Source: Sphingobacterium zeae (GTDB lineage Bacteria; Bacteroidota; Bacteroidia; Sphingobacteriales; Sphingobacteriaceae). Taken from it: DNA of 64,000 nt. The notes under the pieces are model-generated. The model searched no databases, was not told the origin of the DNA, and saw nothing but the letters and a program-made list of their open reading frames with translations. Shown here piece after piece: positions 27,108 through 36,502 of this stretch. Every line of letters begins with the position of its first letter. The stretch's first letter is position 1. A program made the position numbers and the translations under genes. Location: assembly GCF_030818895.1 (NCBI RefSeq), contig NZ_JAUTBA010000001.1, positions 2,666,001-2,730,000 of the forward strand. Reading direction: 5' to 3'.

Positions 27108-27946
27108 TTACAAAGTGATTTCAGCTTTTCAAAATCTTCGTCTACTTCAAAATGGGGATTTTTCTGAAGGTTTAGAGACAACGCTTTTTTAAAATCTTTA
27201 CAAGCATTGCTCTCGTCACCAAGATCTAAATGGATGGACGCCCGATTAAAGTAACCCATAGCATAGTTCCTATTTGATTTTAAAGCTTTCTCTATTTCCA
27301 CTAGTGCCTCTTTAGGTCTATTGGTTTCTCTATAGATATTCGCTCGATTGTTATAAAGTATATGAAGGTCTGGCTGATTAGGAAATTCATTTAGTAATTT
27401 ATCATAGTCCACAAGCGCTTCTTCAAATAGTTTTAATTCCTTTTTAACGTTTATCAGATTTGCAAGCGACTTAAAATCTTTCGGCGATATTTTTAATTGT
27501 GCTATTAGATCATTTTTTGCGTTTTCATAATCTTTTAATCTGATATAAGAATATGCTCTGTCAAAATATATGTCCGTGTAGGATGGATTTATTTCAATTA
27601 CCCTCGAATAGTCAAAAATTGCTTTGTCAAATGCAGCAACTTTTTTATAAACACATGCTCTAGCATAGAGCACATCGATGTTCATGGGAAAAAAATCCAG
27701 AAATTTTGAATAATCAGTTATTGCAAGGTCGTAATTTCCTCGAAACCGGTGAATGTTGCCTCTATTTACGTAGGTACCGGGTGAATTAGGATACAGATTT
27801 ATTGCTTTATCGAAAGCTGAAAAAGCCTCGTCAAATTTTTCTTTTTTAGCATATTTTATACCTAGCGCATTTAATTCTTCTATGGTCTGGGCGCTCAAAA
27901 TTTGACAGAACAAAATTATGACAATGAGCGAAAATATTTTTTTCAT
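27098..27946 (-). CDS. Secreted TPR-repeat protein
   Basis: The 282-aa protein has a signal peptide (MKKIFSLIVIILFCQILSA) and about seven tetratricopeptide repeats (for example AFSAFDKAINLYPNSPGTYV, AITDYSKFLDFFPMNIDVLY, AIFDYSRVIEINPSYTDIYF, ALVEIEKALKSNRNYAMGYF). TPRs mediate protein contacts; the partner is unknown. It is periplasmic or surface exposed by its signal. Confidence 0.85.
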   Translation of the reverse strand: MKKIFSLIVIILFCQILSAQTIEELNALGIKYAKKEKFDEAFSAFDKAINLYPNSPGTYVNRGNIHRFRGNYDLAITDYSKFLDFFPMNIDVLYARACVYKKVAAFDKAIFDYSRVIEINPSYTDIYFDRAYSYIRLKDYENAKNDLIAQLKISPKDFKSLANLINVKKELKLFEEALVDYDKLLNEFPNQPDLHILYNNRANIYRETNRPKEALVEIEKALKSNRNYAMGYFNRASIHLDLGDESNACKDFKKALSLNLQKNPHFEVDEDFEKLKSLCNVH

Positions 27947-28597
27947 TTCTTGGGATATATAAAGCTAGATAATATGGGTTTGTGCGGACAATATACAAAA
28001 AGTTCCATAAATTATGTGTTGCAGGGTTACTACTTTTGTGCATTTTCCGAGTAATTATAAAAGTTACGCTAATTTATAAATCCACGGGGCGTGATGCATA
28101 TCAGTGCTTCCATTCTATTCCATTAAGCTTTCCCATAACTATCCATTCTTTCAAAACCATAGCTTAGCGCTCGCAGTGTCTGAGATCATCCCTGAAAGTT
28201 CGTTTATGTAGGCCTAGCCATTCAGAGTATACTGTGACCAATTCTAAGGTTCCAATAGCGGCAATATTGTCCTAGTTACAATATTTTAGCGATGTATGAG
28301 CGAGCTCTATAGATATCTTTTGCGCGCTATAGCAGCTATGAGAATAAGATACAGGAAATGTTTAAGCGATCACAAATATTTAAATGGAAATTTTGTAAGT
28401 TTAATGCTAATACAACATTGAAAAAAATATAAACCAGTTATTTCTATGTGAGTCGAAAGCTGTTCGTTTGACTGCAGTTGGAAGCGACGGATACATTGAC
28501 TGATTTTATACGGTCTCCATTGGACAAAATGAAAAAGCACATGTCCTTTTAGAATTTGAACAAAAAGCTTATTATAGAAATCAAAAAACATCACAAT
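27947..28597. other. Intergenic with a degraded leader copy
   Basis: No gene was found in 650 bases. About 28125-28195 (CTTTCCCATAACTATCCATT, then TTCTTTCAAAACCATAGCTTAG and CTGAAAGTT) is a worn copy of the leader block seen at 25373, 35150, 45425 and 52940. Confidence 0.4.
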
Positions 28598-29194
28598 ATG
28601 CGCACACTAGCCATTGCACTATTTTCAGTGGTATTTATTTTTTCGTATAACTCTTGTACTTCCATATCGCCAAAGTATTTAGCACAGAATGCTGCGGCAC
28701 ATAGCGTTTCGAAGGTAGGAATGAAGGAGACATACATTTTTGATAATCATCCCCAGAAGATAATTGGCCATAATCATAGCCGTCAAGAGAAGAGTGCAGC
28801 CTATAATGAATACTGTCTATGGAACTATATTGAACCAAATTATTATAAAACGGATAGTCTGCATTATCTTTACAAAACTTCATTGGAGCTCACCAAAAAA
28901 AATAAAATCCATTTCAAACTAATTGATACTTTAGGAAATGTCGTGCGTGAAAGAACGAGGAAAGTTAAGTCCGAACCACAAAACTTTGTTTCTTTCAGAA
29001 ATACCGATCTTGAAATCTATGTATTAGTCAATAGATTCTTCACCGAAACTATTTGCTTTGCACTAGATAAACATGGTGATTTAGTAGTGCCCAGTGAGTC
29101 GACAGCAGCAGGATTTCTTATTCTCTTTCCACTCGCGGGCGCCCTTAACCATGATGCTTATACTTATTGTCGTGTAGATACAATTGCCAATTAA
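28598..29194 (+). CDS. Hypothetical lipoprotein, 198 aa
   Basis: The chosen start (MRTLAIALFSVVFIFSYNSC) gives a clean signal and a Cys at about residue 20; an upstream in-frame Met adds 14 residues with no signal character. The mature part has YLAQNAAAHSVSKVGMKETY and a hydrophobic C-terminal stretch (AAGFLILFPLAGALNH). No family recognised. A broken GVxEG-repeat gene end follows at once. Confidence 0.6.
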   Translation: MRTLAIALFSVVFIFSYNSCTSISPKYLAQNAAAHSVSKVGMKETYIFDNHPQKIIGHNHSRQEKSAAYNEYCLWNYIEPNYYKTDSLHYLYKTSLELTKKNKIHFKLIDTLGNVVRERTRKVKSEPQNFVSFRNTDLEIYVLVNRFFTETICFALDKHGDLVVPSESTAAGFLILFPLAGALNHDAYTYCRVDTIAN

Positions 29195-29196
29195 GG

Positions 29197-29292
29197 CTTA
29201 TGGTAAATCAGATCCTATTTGGAAAGAAGAAGGCGATCATCTTGTGCTAGAGTTTCCTGGGTTTGGAGTGAGGGTGTAAGTGATGGTGTAAA
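29197..29292 (+). pseudogene. Relic of a GV(S/N)EG-repeat protein C-terminus
   Basis: The frame YGKSDPIWKEEGDHLVLEFP-GFGV is followed, after a small shift, by EGVSDGVNEG. A similar remnant lies at 36296-36420. The pattern recalls AlbA_2-type ATP-binding regulators of Bacteroidota, which end in GVNEG-type repeats after a winged helix; that family link is a guess. Confidence 0.35.
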
Positions 29293-29354
29293 TGAGGGAG
29301 CTACACATCAATGGAATTATCTCTAAAACCTATTGTTCACCATAGACCGCAAAA

Positions 29355-29821
29355 TTATCTAATATCATTCTTTATACACTTCAATTTCCCACGTTGGATC
29401 ATGGCGATGTAATTTTGCGCGTGATCATCGGTTAACAGGCTATTATATTCAATGTGGTAATTGAATTGCTTGGTGAAGGTGAAATATTGAATACTTCCTA
29501 CATAGGCATTATTGAGATAGATATGCCAAAGGCTATATTCCTTCGCTCGCACCTTCACTATCTGCCGTTTTCCATGATGGTAAAATAATTCAGGAACATC
29601 ACTATCAAAACGAAGTATAAGCGCATCAATGCAAGCTTCCTTGATATCATCCGCAAGCTCTCCATAGGCAAGCTCCCAAATGCCCTGAGATTTCCTGAAA
29701 ACATAGAAATCAAGGCCATTTTGCTGTAAAGATGATAGTCTTTCATGCCCATGCTCTTATCGTGTACAGTCATTTGGACGTACATAACACGGTTGCGGCA
29801 ATAGACTTCGAGCTGCTTCAT
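29355..29821 (-). pseudogene. 155-aa hypothetical gene, frameshifted copy
   Basis: The minus strand encodes a close relative of the intact 155-aa protein at 45577-46044: MKQLEVYCRNRVM...GMKDYHLYSK in one frame, then (after a shift near 29722) GLDFYVFRKSQGIWELAYG in the frame that ends at 29355 with KLKCIKNDIR. A single indel separates the two parts. A TACTAA-N5-TTAGTA palindrome precedes the ATG, as in the intact copy. Confidence 0.85.
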
Positions 29822-29832
29822 AAAATCAAAAA

Positions 29833-29849
29833 TACTAACAAATTTAGTA
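29833..29849 (-). promoter_or_regulatory. Operator-like palindrome upstream of the 155-aa pseudogene
   Basis: TACTAA-CAAAT-TTAGTA is a perfect 6+5+6 inverted repeat 11 bp before the start codon. The same arms and spacing occur at 45550-45566 and 20552-20568. Confidence 0.5.
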
Positions 29850-29960
29850 AAACAACAGATCCAATTGTACATTTGTTTTATGAAACTCAGCAAGCAACCG
29901 TCTACGGGTTAGGTAGATAATGTCAGGAAAACGGCTCTATCAGCAGTACAAAGCGTTGGA

Positions 29961-30500
29961 TCAGGTTCTTGCTAATGTATCGACTATAAAAATTGGTTCA
30001 TTAAAAATTTCATCCTCTTCCAGATAACCAGAATAATTGGCTCCGTTAAATTCTTCTATCTCTTTATAAGCCATTTCCCTTGGTAACCATTCAGCATCTA
30101 TGAATGGCATGACTACCATGGTATAAATACAATCAATAATATTTGATTCGCCCTTTTCAATATATGTTTTCGAAGAGAAAGGAATTTCATTACCTAATTT
30201 CCATACCAGGAAAAAGTTAAAAATACTCACCCAGATCACATAGACCTCTGATGCTCCAATACATACTTCAAAATTTATCCCACGATCTTCTTTAATGAAA
30301 GGCCTAAACCTCTTGATCTGATATTGTGGGAAATAGTTTTGAAACTTATCCAAAATTTTATTCACAAGATCAGGATTTTCCTGTTCGAATTTGTCACTCC
30401 TTTTATAGATATCTATTAATTTAGGAGATCCATTTTGATAGTGTTTCCAAAAGAAATCCCTATCAAAATAATTATTAATTATGTCCTTAATTTTTTCCAT
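29961..30500 (-). CDS. Hypothetical protein, 179 aa
   Basis: A soluble acidic protein (MEKIKDIINNYFDRDFFWKH; C-terminal EEDEIFNEPIFIVDTLART) with a central hydrophobic beta stretch (EVYVIWVSIFNFFLVWKLGN). No family recognised. It resembles in size and composition the small immunity-type proteins common in such regions, but this is only context. Confidence 0.55.
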   Translation of the reverse strand: MEKIKDIINNYFDRDFFWKHYQNGSPKLIDIYKRSDKFEQENPDLVNKILDKFQNYFPQYQIKRFRPFIKEDRGINFEVCIGASEVYVIWVSIFNFFLVWKLGNEIPFSSKTYIEKGESNIIDCIYTMVVMPFIDAEWLPREMAYKEIEEFNGANYSGYLEEDEIFNEPIFIVDTLART

Positions 30501-30688
30501 ATATAAATTATTGATAACCTGTCATTGGAATTTCGGGACCGTGAGGCCACTCAGATTCAAAGATACTGTTACTTCTGGATATATTTCTTGTCTGCAATAC
30601 CATTCTGTTATGAAATATACAGGGAATATATGCTCAAATTGTATTTAAGGCGATTTTAATAGTTACTTTCGGATGTTAATAAGTAGTC

Positions 30689-31155
30689 ATGTTAGACTTT
30701 AAAGGAAGTGTATTTATAGAAGATTAGATTATAAAAACATTACAACAATACTATAGTGAAGTTGGTGAATATGGCCGCAAATTATATTTAAGGAATGAAG
30801 CAATCCGTGCAGGCAATTGAGATTTGTACGAAGCGACTTTAAGAAAGACTTTTCCGCTGATGCTGACGAAGCGATAAGATAAGCCAAGGTTGCGGGAGAA
30901 AGAGTTGTGCTAATGTCAAAAGATCAGCTTCGGGAGTGGATTGCTAAGCACAGGGTAAACATGATTACATCGGATTTATTTATGCTAGATGAAGGAACAA
31001 TATTGGAGTGTTGAGTCGACGAGTCCGCTGAAGCCCTGAAATATGTCCTTGGCGATGGATTAGAAGATATTATCGAATGTCGAGTTTCTCCTAGTGATAT
31101 ACTCACATTGACGGATCATAAGGTGTATTGCGTTGATCCTATGGTAAAAGCCTAG
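30689..31155 (+). pseudogene. Long form of the 99-aa family gene, multiply broken
   Basis: From ATG 30689 the frame reads MLDFKGSVFIED, stop, IIKTLQQYYSEVGEYGRKLY, LRNEAIRAGN, stop, DLYEAT. After a shift it reads SADADEAIR, stop, then ERVVLMSKDQLREWIAKHRV, closely matching the 99-aa protein at 41100-41399. This shows that the ancestral protein was about 150 aa, and that the 41-kb version lacks its N-terminal third. At least three stops and one frameshift make it a dead copy. Confidence 0.75.
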
Positions 31156-31175
31156 ATTTTTGGTCTAGGCTTTTG
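31146..31175. terminator. Bidirectional terminator, copy 1
   Basis: AAAAGCCTAGA / TCTAGGCTTTT sits between the plus-strand broken gene and the minus-strand gene ending at 31179. The same hairpin recurs at 33487 and 41390 in the same convergent setting. Confidence 0.85.
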
Positions 31176-31178
31176 AGT

Positions 31179-32270
31179 TTATAATGGCATTATATTGATT
31201 TGCATTGAAGTACTTACTGGACCACATTCGCTATCCATGGTACATTTTAAAGTTATCCAATCACCTTCCATAGGATCAGTAACTTGATATGAAGAAGGGA
31301 CACTTAACTTTACTGTTGTACCATTTGGAACCATCGTGATTCGGTTATCGCTTATTGTCCATTTATGGTTAGTATATGGGCCCCCGCTTGTAAAAAGTGA
31401 ATAAAGCCTATTACTCCAACCTCTTTTTAATGCTACATCACCCTCTATTTGACCTTGAAAAATCGGTCCGATATGGATATTCATTTTAAATAACTTTCCA
31501 TTCGATGTAGAAACTAGATTTATGGGGCCATTCGCTGTACCAATCCTAGTCACTTTCCACTGATTATTTCCTAAAGCAGTCAACGTCGCAATCCCCGATG
31601 CGTTTTCAAGGGTTATGGTACCGGGGCTGGTAATTGTGTAGATTCCTTCAGAGCAAATAGACGACGGTCCTGTAAATACAGGGGTATATACTATATCAAA
31701 TTTAAAGGTTTCCCCCCATTGTGGACACGTAGAACTCTTCCCAGCAACGGTAATCCACTTCAATTGATCATCGGTGATATTTACATTAAACGATGGAGTA
31801 GTCGTTGTCGTCTGAATACCCGTATTCGTAGTCCATATAAATGATGCGGCAGGAAAATTTGAATTAACTATTTGCGCTGTATAAGTTTTATTCCCACTAA
31901 AATCACCTGGAATTTCTCTATCCCCAGTTATAACATAGCGCGAAGGTATGTTCACCTTCACATCTTTATCCAAATAAGTGGAACCTCCTGATGTTCCATC
32001 AAATTTTATCGTTTCGTATTGAACACGAAGTTTCCATTTTCCATTTTCGGTCACCTTGTTATACCATCTAACAACAACGGTATTTGAATTTTGGCTAATA
32101 ATTTGACCATCGGTTATCGACCATAAAAAATAATTGCCGAAGGAAGGTCCACTAAAAGAGTAGGTATAATTTGTCTCGGGACACGGGTTTGCCTCACCAC
32201 TAATCACTTGTCCTATTACCCGATTTAATAAAAGGCTAAGGAAGAGTATTAACGTCAGTTTTATTCTCAT
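31179..32270 (-). CDS. Secreted protein with PKD/Ig-like repeats
   Basis: With the start at MRIKLTLILFLSLLLNRVIG (ATG 32268-32270) the protein is 363 aa and its ATG overlaps the upstream TGA (ATGA), indicating coupled translation with the lipoprotein gene. After the signal peptide come PKD-like beta domains (CPETNYTYSFSGPSFGNYFL; TYTAQIVNSNFPAASFIWTT) and, near residues 205-265, the module GPSSIC...TITLENASGIATLTALGNNQ that recurs in four other loci. It is probably a surface adhesin-like or glycan-facing protein. Function unknown. Confidence 0.75.
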   Translation of the reverse strand: MRIKLTLILFLSLLLNRVIGQVISGEANPCPETNYTYSFSGPSFGNYFLWSITDGQIISQNSNTVVVRWYNKVTENGKWKLRVQYETIKFDGTSGGSTYLDKDVKVNIPSRYVITGDREIPGDFSGNKTYTAQIVNSNFPAASFIWTTNTGIQTTTTTPSFNVNITDDQLKWITVAGKSSTCPQWGETFKFDIVYTPVFTGPSSICSEGIYTITSPGTITLENASGIATLTALGNNQWKVTRIGTANGPINLVSTSNGKLFKMNIHIGPIFQGQIEGDVALKRGWSNRLYSLFTSGGPYTNHKWTISDNRITMVPNGTTVKLSVPSSYQVTDPMEGDWITLKCTMDSECGPVSTSMQINIMPL

Positions 32271-32830
32271 TTCTCTATTATTTTTGGTGACCATTCTTCA
32301 AATTCTCTTTCTTTCGCATCAAATGAAAATATTTTGTGCATATAATATTTTCCATATTCTTTTATGGTAATCTCTTTACTGCTGTAGGCTTTTTTACCCT
32401 GCCCTTTCTCGTCGCTCATAATCACAGCTATCAGATATTTGCCCGGGTAATAATCTTGAAATGTAATGCCGGAAGCGATTGTGATATTATCTGTTTTGAC
32501 TTCAGTATTCGACTCTTTATCAATCGCAATGCCTTGAATAGCCTTGTCGACATCTTTTACGACTAATGTTTTGTCATGGCTTGGCCACATCACAATAGTC
32601 ATTTTTTCTGGTGATACGAAGAAGTTTTGCCATTGGTTGTAGTTAACAATACTGGTTTGCACATGTACCACAGACGTCTTTTCCGGAATTCCCAAAAATG
32701 GATCTTTAGGAGCTTGATAAATACTGTCCAACTGGTTTTTCTCCTCAGGAATAAAAGGATCGTTTACCCTTTTCGAACAACTTATTAAGATTGCTAATAA
32801 AGAGGGGAATAGTAATAATTTACTCTTCAT
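32267..32830 (-). CDS. Hypothetical lipoprotein, 187 aa
   Basis: Signal sequence MKSKLLLFPSLLAILISC with lipobox Cys18, followed by a beta-rich domain (VVHVQTSIVNYNQWQNFFVS; ITIASGITFQDYYPGKYLIA). It pairs with the downstream Ig-like protein in a two-gene unit. The same layout (lipoprotein then Ig-like protein) occurs at 34877-33532 and 42688-41424. Its first 43 codons are duplicated at 36503-36631. Confidence 0.75.
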   Translation of the reverse strand: MKSKLLLFPSLLAILISCSKRVNDPFIPEEKNQLDSIYQAPKDPFLGIPEKTSVVHVQTSIVNYNQWQNFFVSPEKMTIVMWPSHDKTLVVKDVDKAIQGIAIDKESNTEVKTDNITIASGITFQDYYPGKYLIAVIMSDEKGQGKKAYSSKEITIKEYGKYYMHKIFSFDAKEREFEEWSPKIIEK

Positions 32831-33300
32831 GCTGATTATTGTTTATGTTATTAATTAATTTTAGGCTTAATGACTCTATAATATCACACACACATTTGTT
32901 GTGCAATAAATACTAGATATCTTTTCACTATGGTAATATAATTAGTTGGTAAGATAAGTAAAATTGAGAAAAGGTGTGTGGTTGAGCTGTGAGTTCTACA
33001 CAAAAGTGTGGTGCAACAAGGCCTGAAATCATCACGGCTTTACCTTTCTGTATCATTATCAGCAATATGTTGCTTTGGTGTCAAAATAATATAGCTACCG
33101 CCAGTTTCTAGAACATTATCGTCGTAAATATCGATGAACCGCTTTACCGCCCATTAATGGAGTTATCTATCAAACCTGTGGTTCACCATTGATCGCAAAA
33201 TTATCCAATATCATCCTTCATCCACTTTTATTTCTCACGTTTGATCATGTCGATGTACTTTTGCGTTTGATCATCGGTCAACAAGCTATTGTCTTCAATG
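32703..33300. repeat. ~600-bp duplicated block, copy A
   Basis: This block is repeated at 36503-37103 with about 90% identity by eye. It covers the first codons of the lipoprotein gene, its upstream region (TTTATGTTATTAATTAATTT; GAGCTGTGAGTTCTACACAA) and, at 33180-33300, the degraded end of a minus-strand 155-aa gene copy. It marks a direct duplication about 3.8 kb apart. Confidence 0.8.
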
Positions 33301-33359
33301 TGGTAATTTGAATTGCTTGGTGAAGGTGAAATGCTGAATACTTCCTATGAGGGCCTTGG

Positions 33360-33500
33360 TAGTTTCTTCAGGAGATCTTCAATTTCTTATCGGCGATAGA
33401 TTGGAAGATATTATAGAATGTCGAGTTTTTTCTATTGATATCATCACATTGACGGATCATAAGATGTATTGGGTTGATACAATTGTAAAAGCCTAGATTC
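33360..33500 (+). pseudogene. C-terminal relic of the 99-aa family gene
   Basis: The bases GATAGATTGGAAGATATTAT...GCCTAG encode RLEDIIECRVFSIDIITLTD and HKMYWVDTIVKA, matching the C-terminus of the 41100-41399 protein. Nothing upstream is preserved. The usual terminator follows. Confidence 0.75.
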
Positions 33501-33515
33501 TTAGTCTAGGCTTTT
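33487..33515. terminator. Bidirectional terminator, copy 2
   Basis: AAAAGCCTAGA / TCTAGGCTTTT hairpin, between the 99-aa relic and the converging Ig-like gene that ends at 33532. Confidence 0.85.
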
Positions 33516-33531
33516 AGATTAATATTTTCAA

Positions 33532-34598
33532 TTATGGCATTACTGGATCTATTCCAACGTAAATTTTATAATACCGTGTTTCTTGGGCACAACCATTGGT
33601 TATTTCACATTTTAAATTAACCCATCCTCCTGAACCTTTGGAGCTAACTGATAAATTAGGACCTGCACCACTCCAAGATACGATTGGATTGCCTGGGGAT
33701 TTAGAAACTAATGACCAGCTATAATCTGTGTATCCAGTTGAATTTAGATTTGTAATAGTCATGCTGCCAGAATATTTAAGATTTCCAGTTCCAGGTAGCA
33801 CCTTAAAATATTCATGATCAAATGCCTGTATATTAATTAAGTTGTCGAATCCAGTTGCTACAGATCCGCCGATTATTATTTCTTTATCGAAAATTTTACC
33901 GTTTTTTATTGATCTCAACCTAACAACGCCATTCGCTGTACCTATCCTAGTCACTTTCCACTGGTTATTTCCCAAAGATGTTAATGTCTCAATCCCTGAC
34001 GCATTTTCTAAACTAACAGTATAAGGATTAGAAATTGTATAGTTACCCTCATCGCAAATAGAAGCTGGTCCATTGAATGTTGATCCTGGTATTTGATTAG
34101 GATTTAATTTTACAGGGGTATACATTTTATCTATCCAATCAGTCCATCCATTGATATTATATGGGCTTGGATATCCCTCTTTGTAAAATCTCCATCTTGC
34201 CAAAATACTTGTATTTGGATTCGCCAGGGTGACTGCACCTGCTGGAATGACTATTTTTTTTTAACGACTTTAGAAGCCGCATACTGTGGCCCATACCAGT
34301 CAGAATTTGAGACGTTTATAACACTAATCTGTGTATTCGGACCGGAAGAGTTTAAAAGGTACAAACCAATTTCAGCTTTGATTGGTAAGTCTGGCCAAAG
34401 ATTCGTTGTAGCTGATAGTGCCCTTGATACAGTAAAAGTTGCGTAAATCGTTGTAGGTTGATTATAATTTAGCAGAATTTCACCATTTTTTTTTGGTGCA
34501 AATGGATACATCACAGTTTCTAAATTGATAAGTTGGGCAGTAGCGAATTTACTTAGAATTAGTAGAGCAATGACACTTAAAATTTTAACTAATTTCAT
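33532..34598 (-). pseudogene. Secreted Ig-like module protein, frameshifted at an A9 tract
   Basis: The first part (34598-34251) has a signal peptide (MKLVKILSVIALLILSKFATAQ) and ends VVKKK-stop in a run of nine A (T on the plus strand, 34254-34262). Shifting frame by one base gives KIVIPAGAVTLANPNTSILA, continuous with the second part (34203-33532; RWRFYKEGYPSPYNINGWTD, then GPASIC...LENASGIETLTSLGNNQ). Read as one, the product would be about 355 aa, like its relative at 41424-42422. It is either a phase-variable surface gene, a decayed one, or a sequencing error in the homopolymer. Confidence 0.75.
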
Positions 34599-34877
34599 AA
34601 CTTTTCTGCTCTAGCCGTTCTCAAATCTTGCGCAAATACTTTCAAATCAATTTTTAATTCAAGATAATCTATATTCAGGGTATATGTCGCAGCACTGTAG
34701 TAAATACTGTCTTTCGGTACATTCAGTATTTTTGATGTTGCCCTATAAACGAATTCTTTTTCGAAATCTTCTCCGTCAATTGGGATGATATCATCTTTAG
34801 GTTTGGTCGATTCTTCCTTCTTTACACGCGCCAAAGCCTAGCCCTAGCAACGCAATAAATATTAAATATCTTTTCAT
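34595..34877 (-). pseudogene. Small lipoprotein gene, frameshifted after the lipobox
   Basis: MKRYLIFIALLGLGFGAC starts at 34877, but the frame ends after KEGRIDQT. The rest (KKEESTKPKDDIIPIDGEDF ... DLRTARAEKL) is in another frame up to 34595 and overlaps the next gene by ATGA. The intact relative at 42422-42688 has the same signal followed by KKEQAAEPEKPIVETIKIAG. A short indel in the A-rich stretch after the Cys codon explains the break. Confidence 0.75.
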
Positions 34878-35004
34878 TGGGTAATATAATTTAGCCATTA
34901 AGATAAATAAATATGCGATGGAAAGTGTCATTAATGGAGAATTACTACCCAAAAGTGTAGAGTGAGGAATAGTAAAGCCATAGATATACATCCTTTGCAC
35001 TTGT

Positions 35005-35250
35005 GCCAATGTAACCAATATAACCTGGTTTGGCGATAATATTATTCATTTTGATCCTTTGATAGGTGCAACCTACTTATTTAAACGTCGTGATGCTTGT
35101 TGGAGAAAAATTAACTTAAAACTATATCTGCTAACAATTAATTCAGGTAAGGTTTCCCGTAACCCACCATTCTTTCAGACTAATAACTTGATCCCAAAAA
35201 TCATAATAATCTTGAAAGTTAATATATGAAAACATGTTAATTCAGAATAA
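35005..35250 (+). pseudogene. Mrr-like gene relic fused to the leader block
   Basis: CATTTTGATCCTTTGATAGG...CGTGATGCTTG matches 52325-52378 of the intact gene, then stops at TCTGCTAACAATTAATTCAG and continues with the leader block (GTTTCCCGTAACC...TTGAAAGTTAATATATGAAA), which leads into the lipoprotein gene at 35279. Confidence 0.7.
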
Positions 35251-35278
35251 ATAATGTATATTGGTGTGATTTAAATTA

Positions 35279-36007
35279 ATGATGAAAAGAATTGCTCTAT
35301 TATTTATGATAGTGGGACTAGGTTTCACTTCATGTAAAAAAACATCTGGGAATTTAGAGTCTCCCTTAGACCTAAATCTGAAAGCAGGAATAACACACCC
35401 TCCGACAGATCCTTTGGATCCTAATGATGATCCTGGTTACGAACTTTCTTTAGGCGGGTTAGGGGATTGTATACAAAATAACTACACTGACGGTGATGCT
35501 TTAAGGGCATGTATCGCAAATGTTCCAGTGAATACAAGTAAGTTTGTATTTCCATCAAAAACCAAGGGTCAGAAACCGTTAGGACCTCCTTTATCTACAA
35601 ATAGCACAAATACAGCGCATTTTATGACTGAGGGGACCTTTCAAGATTTAATAGCAGATGCTGTAGGAGTTACAATATCACAAAATCTGTCTTCACCAAT
35701 AACTTTATCTACTCAAGACAGTATTGACCTTTTTCTAACACTCTATGAAGATGCGGATAAAGCAATCAAAAAACTTCATGATCCATTACTTGGAACTACA
35801 ATACAAGATCAAAATGGAAAAACTATTTTCCATCTCGCTTTAAGCAATGCATTTACCTATAATTTATTTAATAGTGGAGGAGGAGTATTATATCCCAGTT
35901 ATGGTTACAGATATGTTGTATCATATGCTAAAGGGACATTGAAATTACCATTAAGATGGAAACAATATGGTTTCGATTTCCAAGGCACTTATACCAATTT
36001 ACTTTAG
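35279..36007 (+). CDS. Hypothetical lipoprotein, 242 aa
   Basis: Signal sequence MMKRIALLFMIVGLGFTSC with lipobox Cys19. The mature protein has a Pro/Asp-rich segment (THPPTDPLDPNDDPGYELSL) and ends YAKGTLKLPLRWKQYGFDFQ. No family recognised. It directly follows a copy of the leader block also found before the 155-aa gene and the defence operon, and a clear terminator follows. Confidence 0.7.
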   Translation: MMKRIALLFMIVGLGFTSCKKTSGNLESPLDLNLKAGITHPPTDPLDPNDDPGYELSLGGLGDCIQNNYTDGDALRACIANVPVNTSKFVFPSKTKGQKPLGPPLSTNSTNTAHFMTEGTFQDLIADAVGVTISQNLSSPITLSTQDSIDLFLTLYEDADKAIKKLHDPLLGTTIQDQNGKTIFHLALSNAFTYNLFNSGGGVLYPSYGYRYVVSYAKGTLKLPLRWKQYGFDFQGTYTNLL

Positions 36008-36021
36008 TACATTATAATTTT

Positions 36022-36065
36022 AAAAAAATAAACATGCCACTACCCAAAGGCATGTTTATTTTTTA
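36022..36065 (+). terminator. Rho-independent terminator
   Basis: AATAAACATGCC / GGCATGTTTATT with flanking A and T tracts, 15 bp after the stop of the 242-aa lipoprotein gene. Confidence 0.9.
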
Positions 36066-36295
36066 AATTTCTGTATGTTTTACTTAAATAATGGTTGTTT
36101 GCAATTTTTGTAGTAAAATATTCCCATTGCAATAATTGCCGCAAGCAAAACTAAGATTCATAGTTTATTCCTCTATCTAAGGCAATAGAGATATTGCCCA
36201 TATGTGCCTCATACATGATCTTATTGAAATGCTAGGTAGTGGAGCAAAAAGGATGGTTAAAGACTGGTAGGCTTATGGTCTAGCATATCCTATTT

Positions 36296-36420
36296 AGAAG
36301 AAGGACGGTGATCATCGTTTGCTAGAGTTTCCTAGGCTTGGAATTGGTGAGGGTGTAGGTTATGGTGTAAATGAGGGAGTAAGTGATTTTGTTATACCTA
36401 GCGCAAGTGAGGATGTAAAC
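36296..36420 (+). pseudogene. Second relic of the GV(S/N)EG-repeat protein
   Basis: The frame KDGDHRLLEFPRLGIGEGVG then YGVNEGVSDFVIPSASEDVN matches the relic at 29197 and extends its repeat tract. No start or upstream domain is present. Confidence 0.35.
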
Positions 36421-36502
36421 GGTATGCTAAAAATACTTGTTACCCCAATACAAACCCGCCATCCCTTGGTTGTGATATATTTGTTATAAAGTACTTAACA
36501 AT

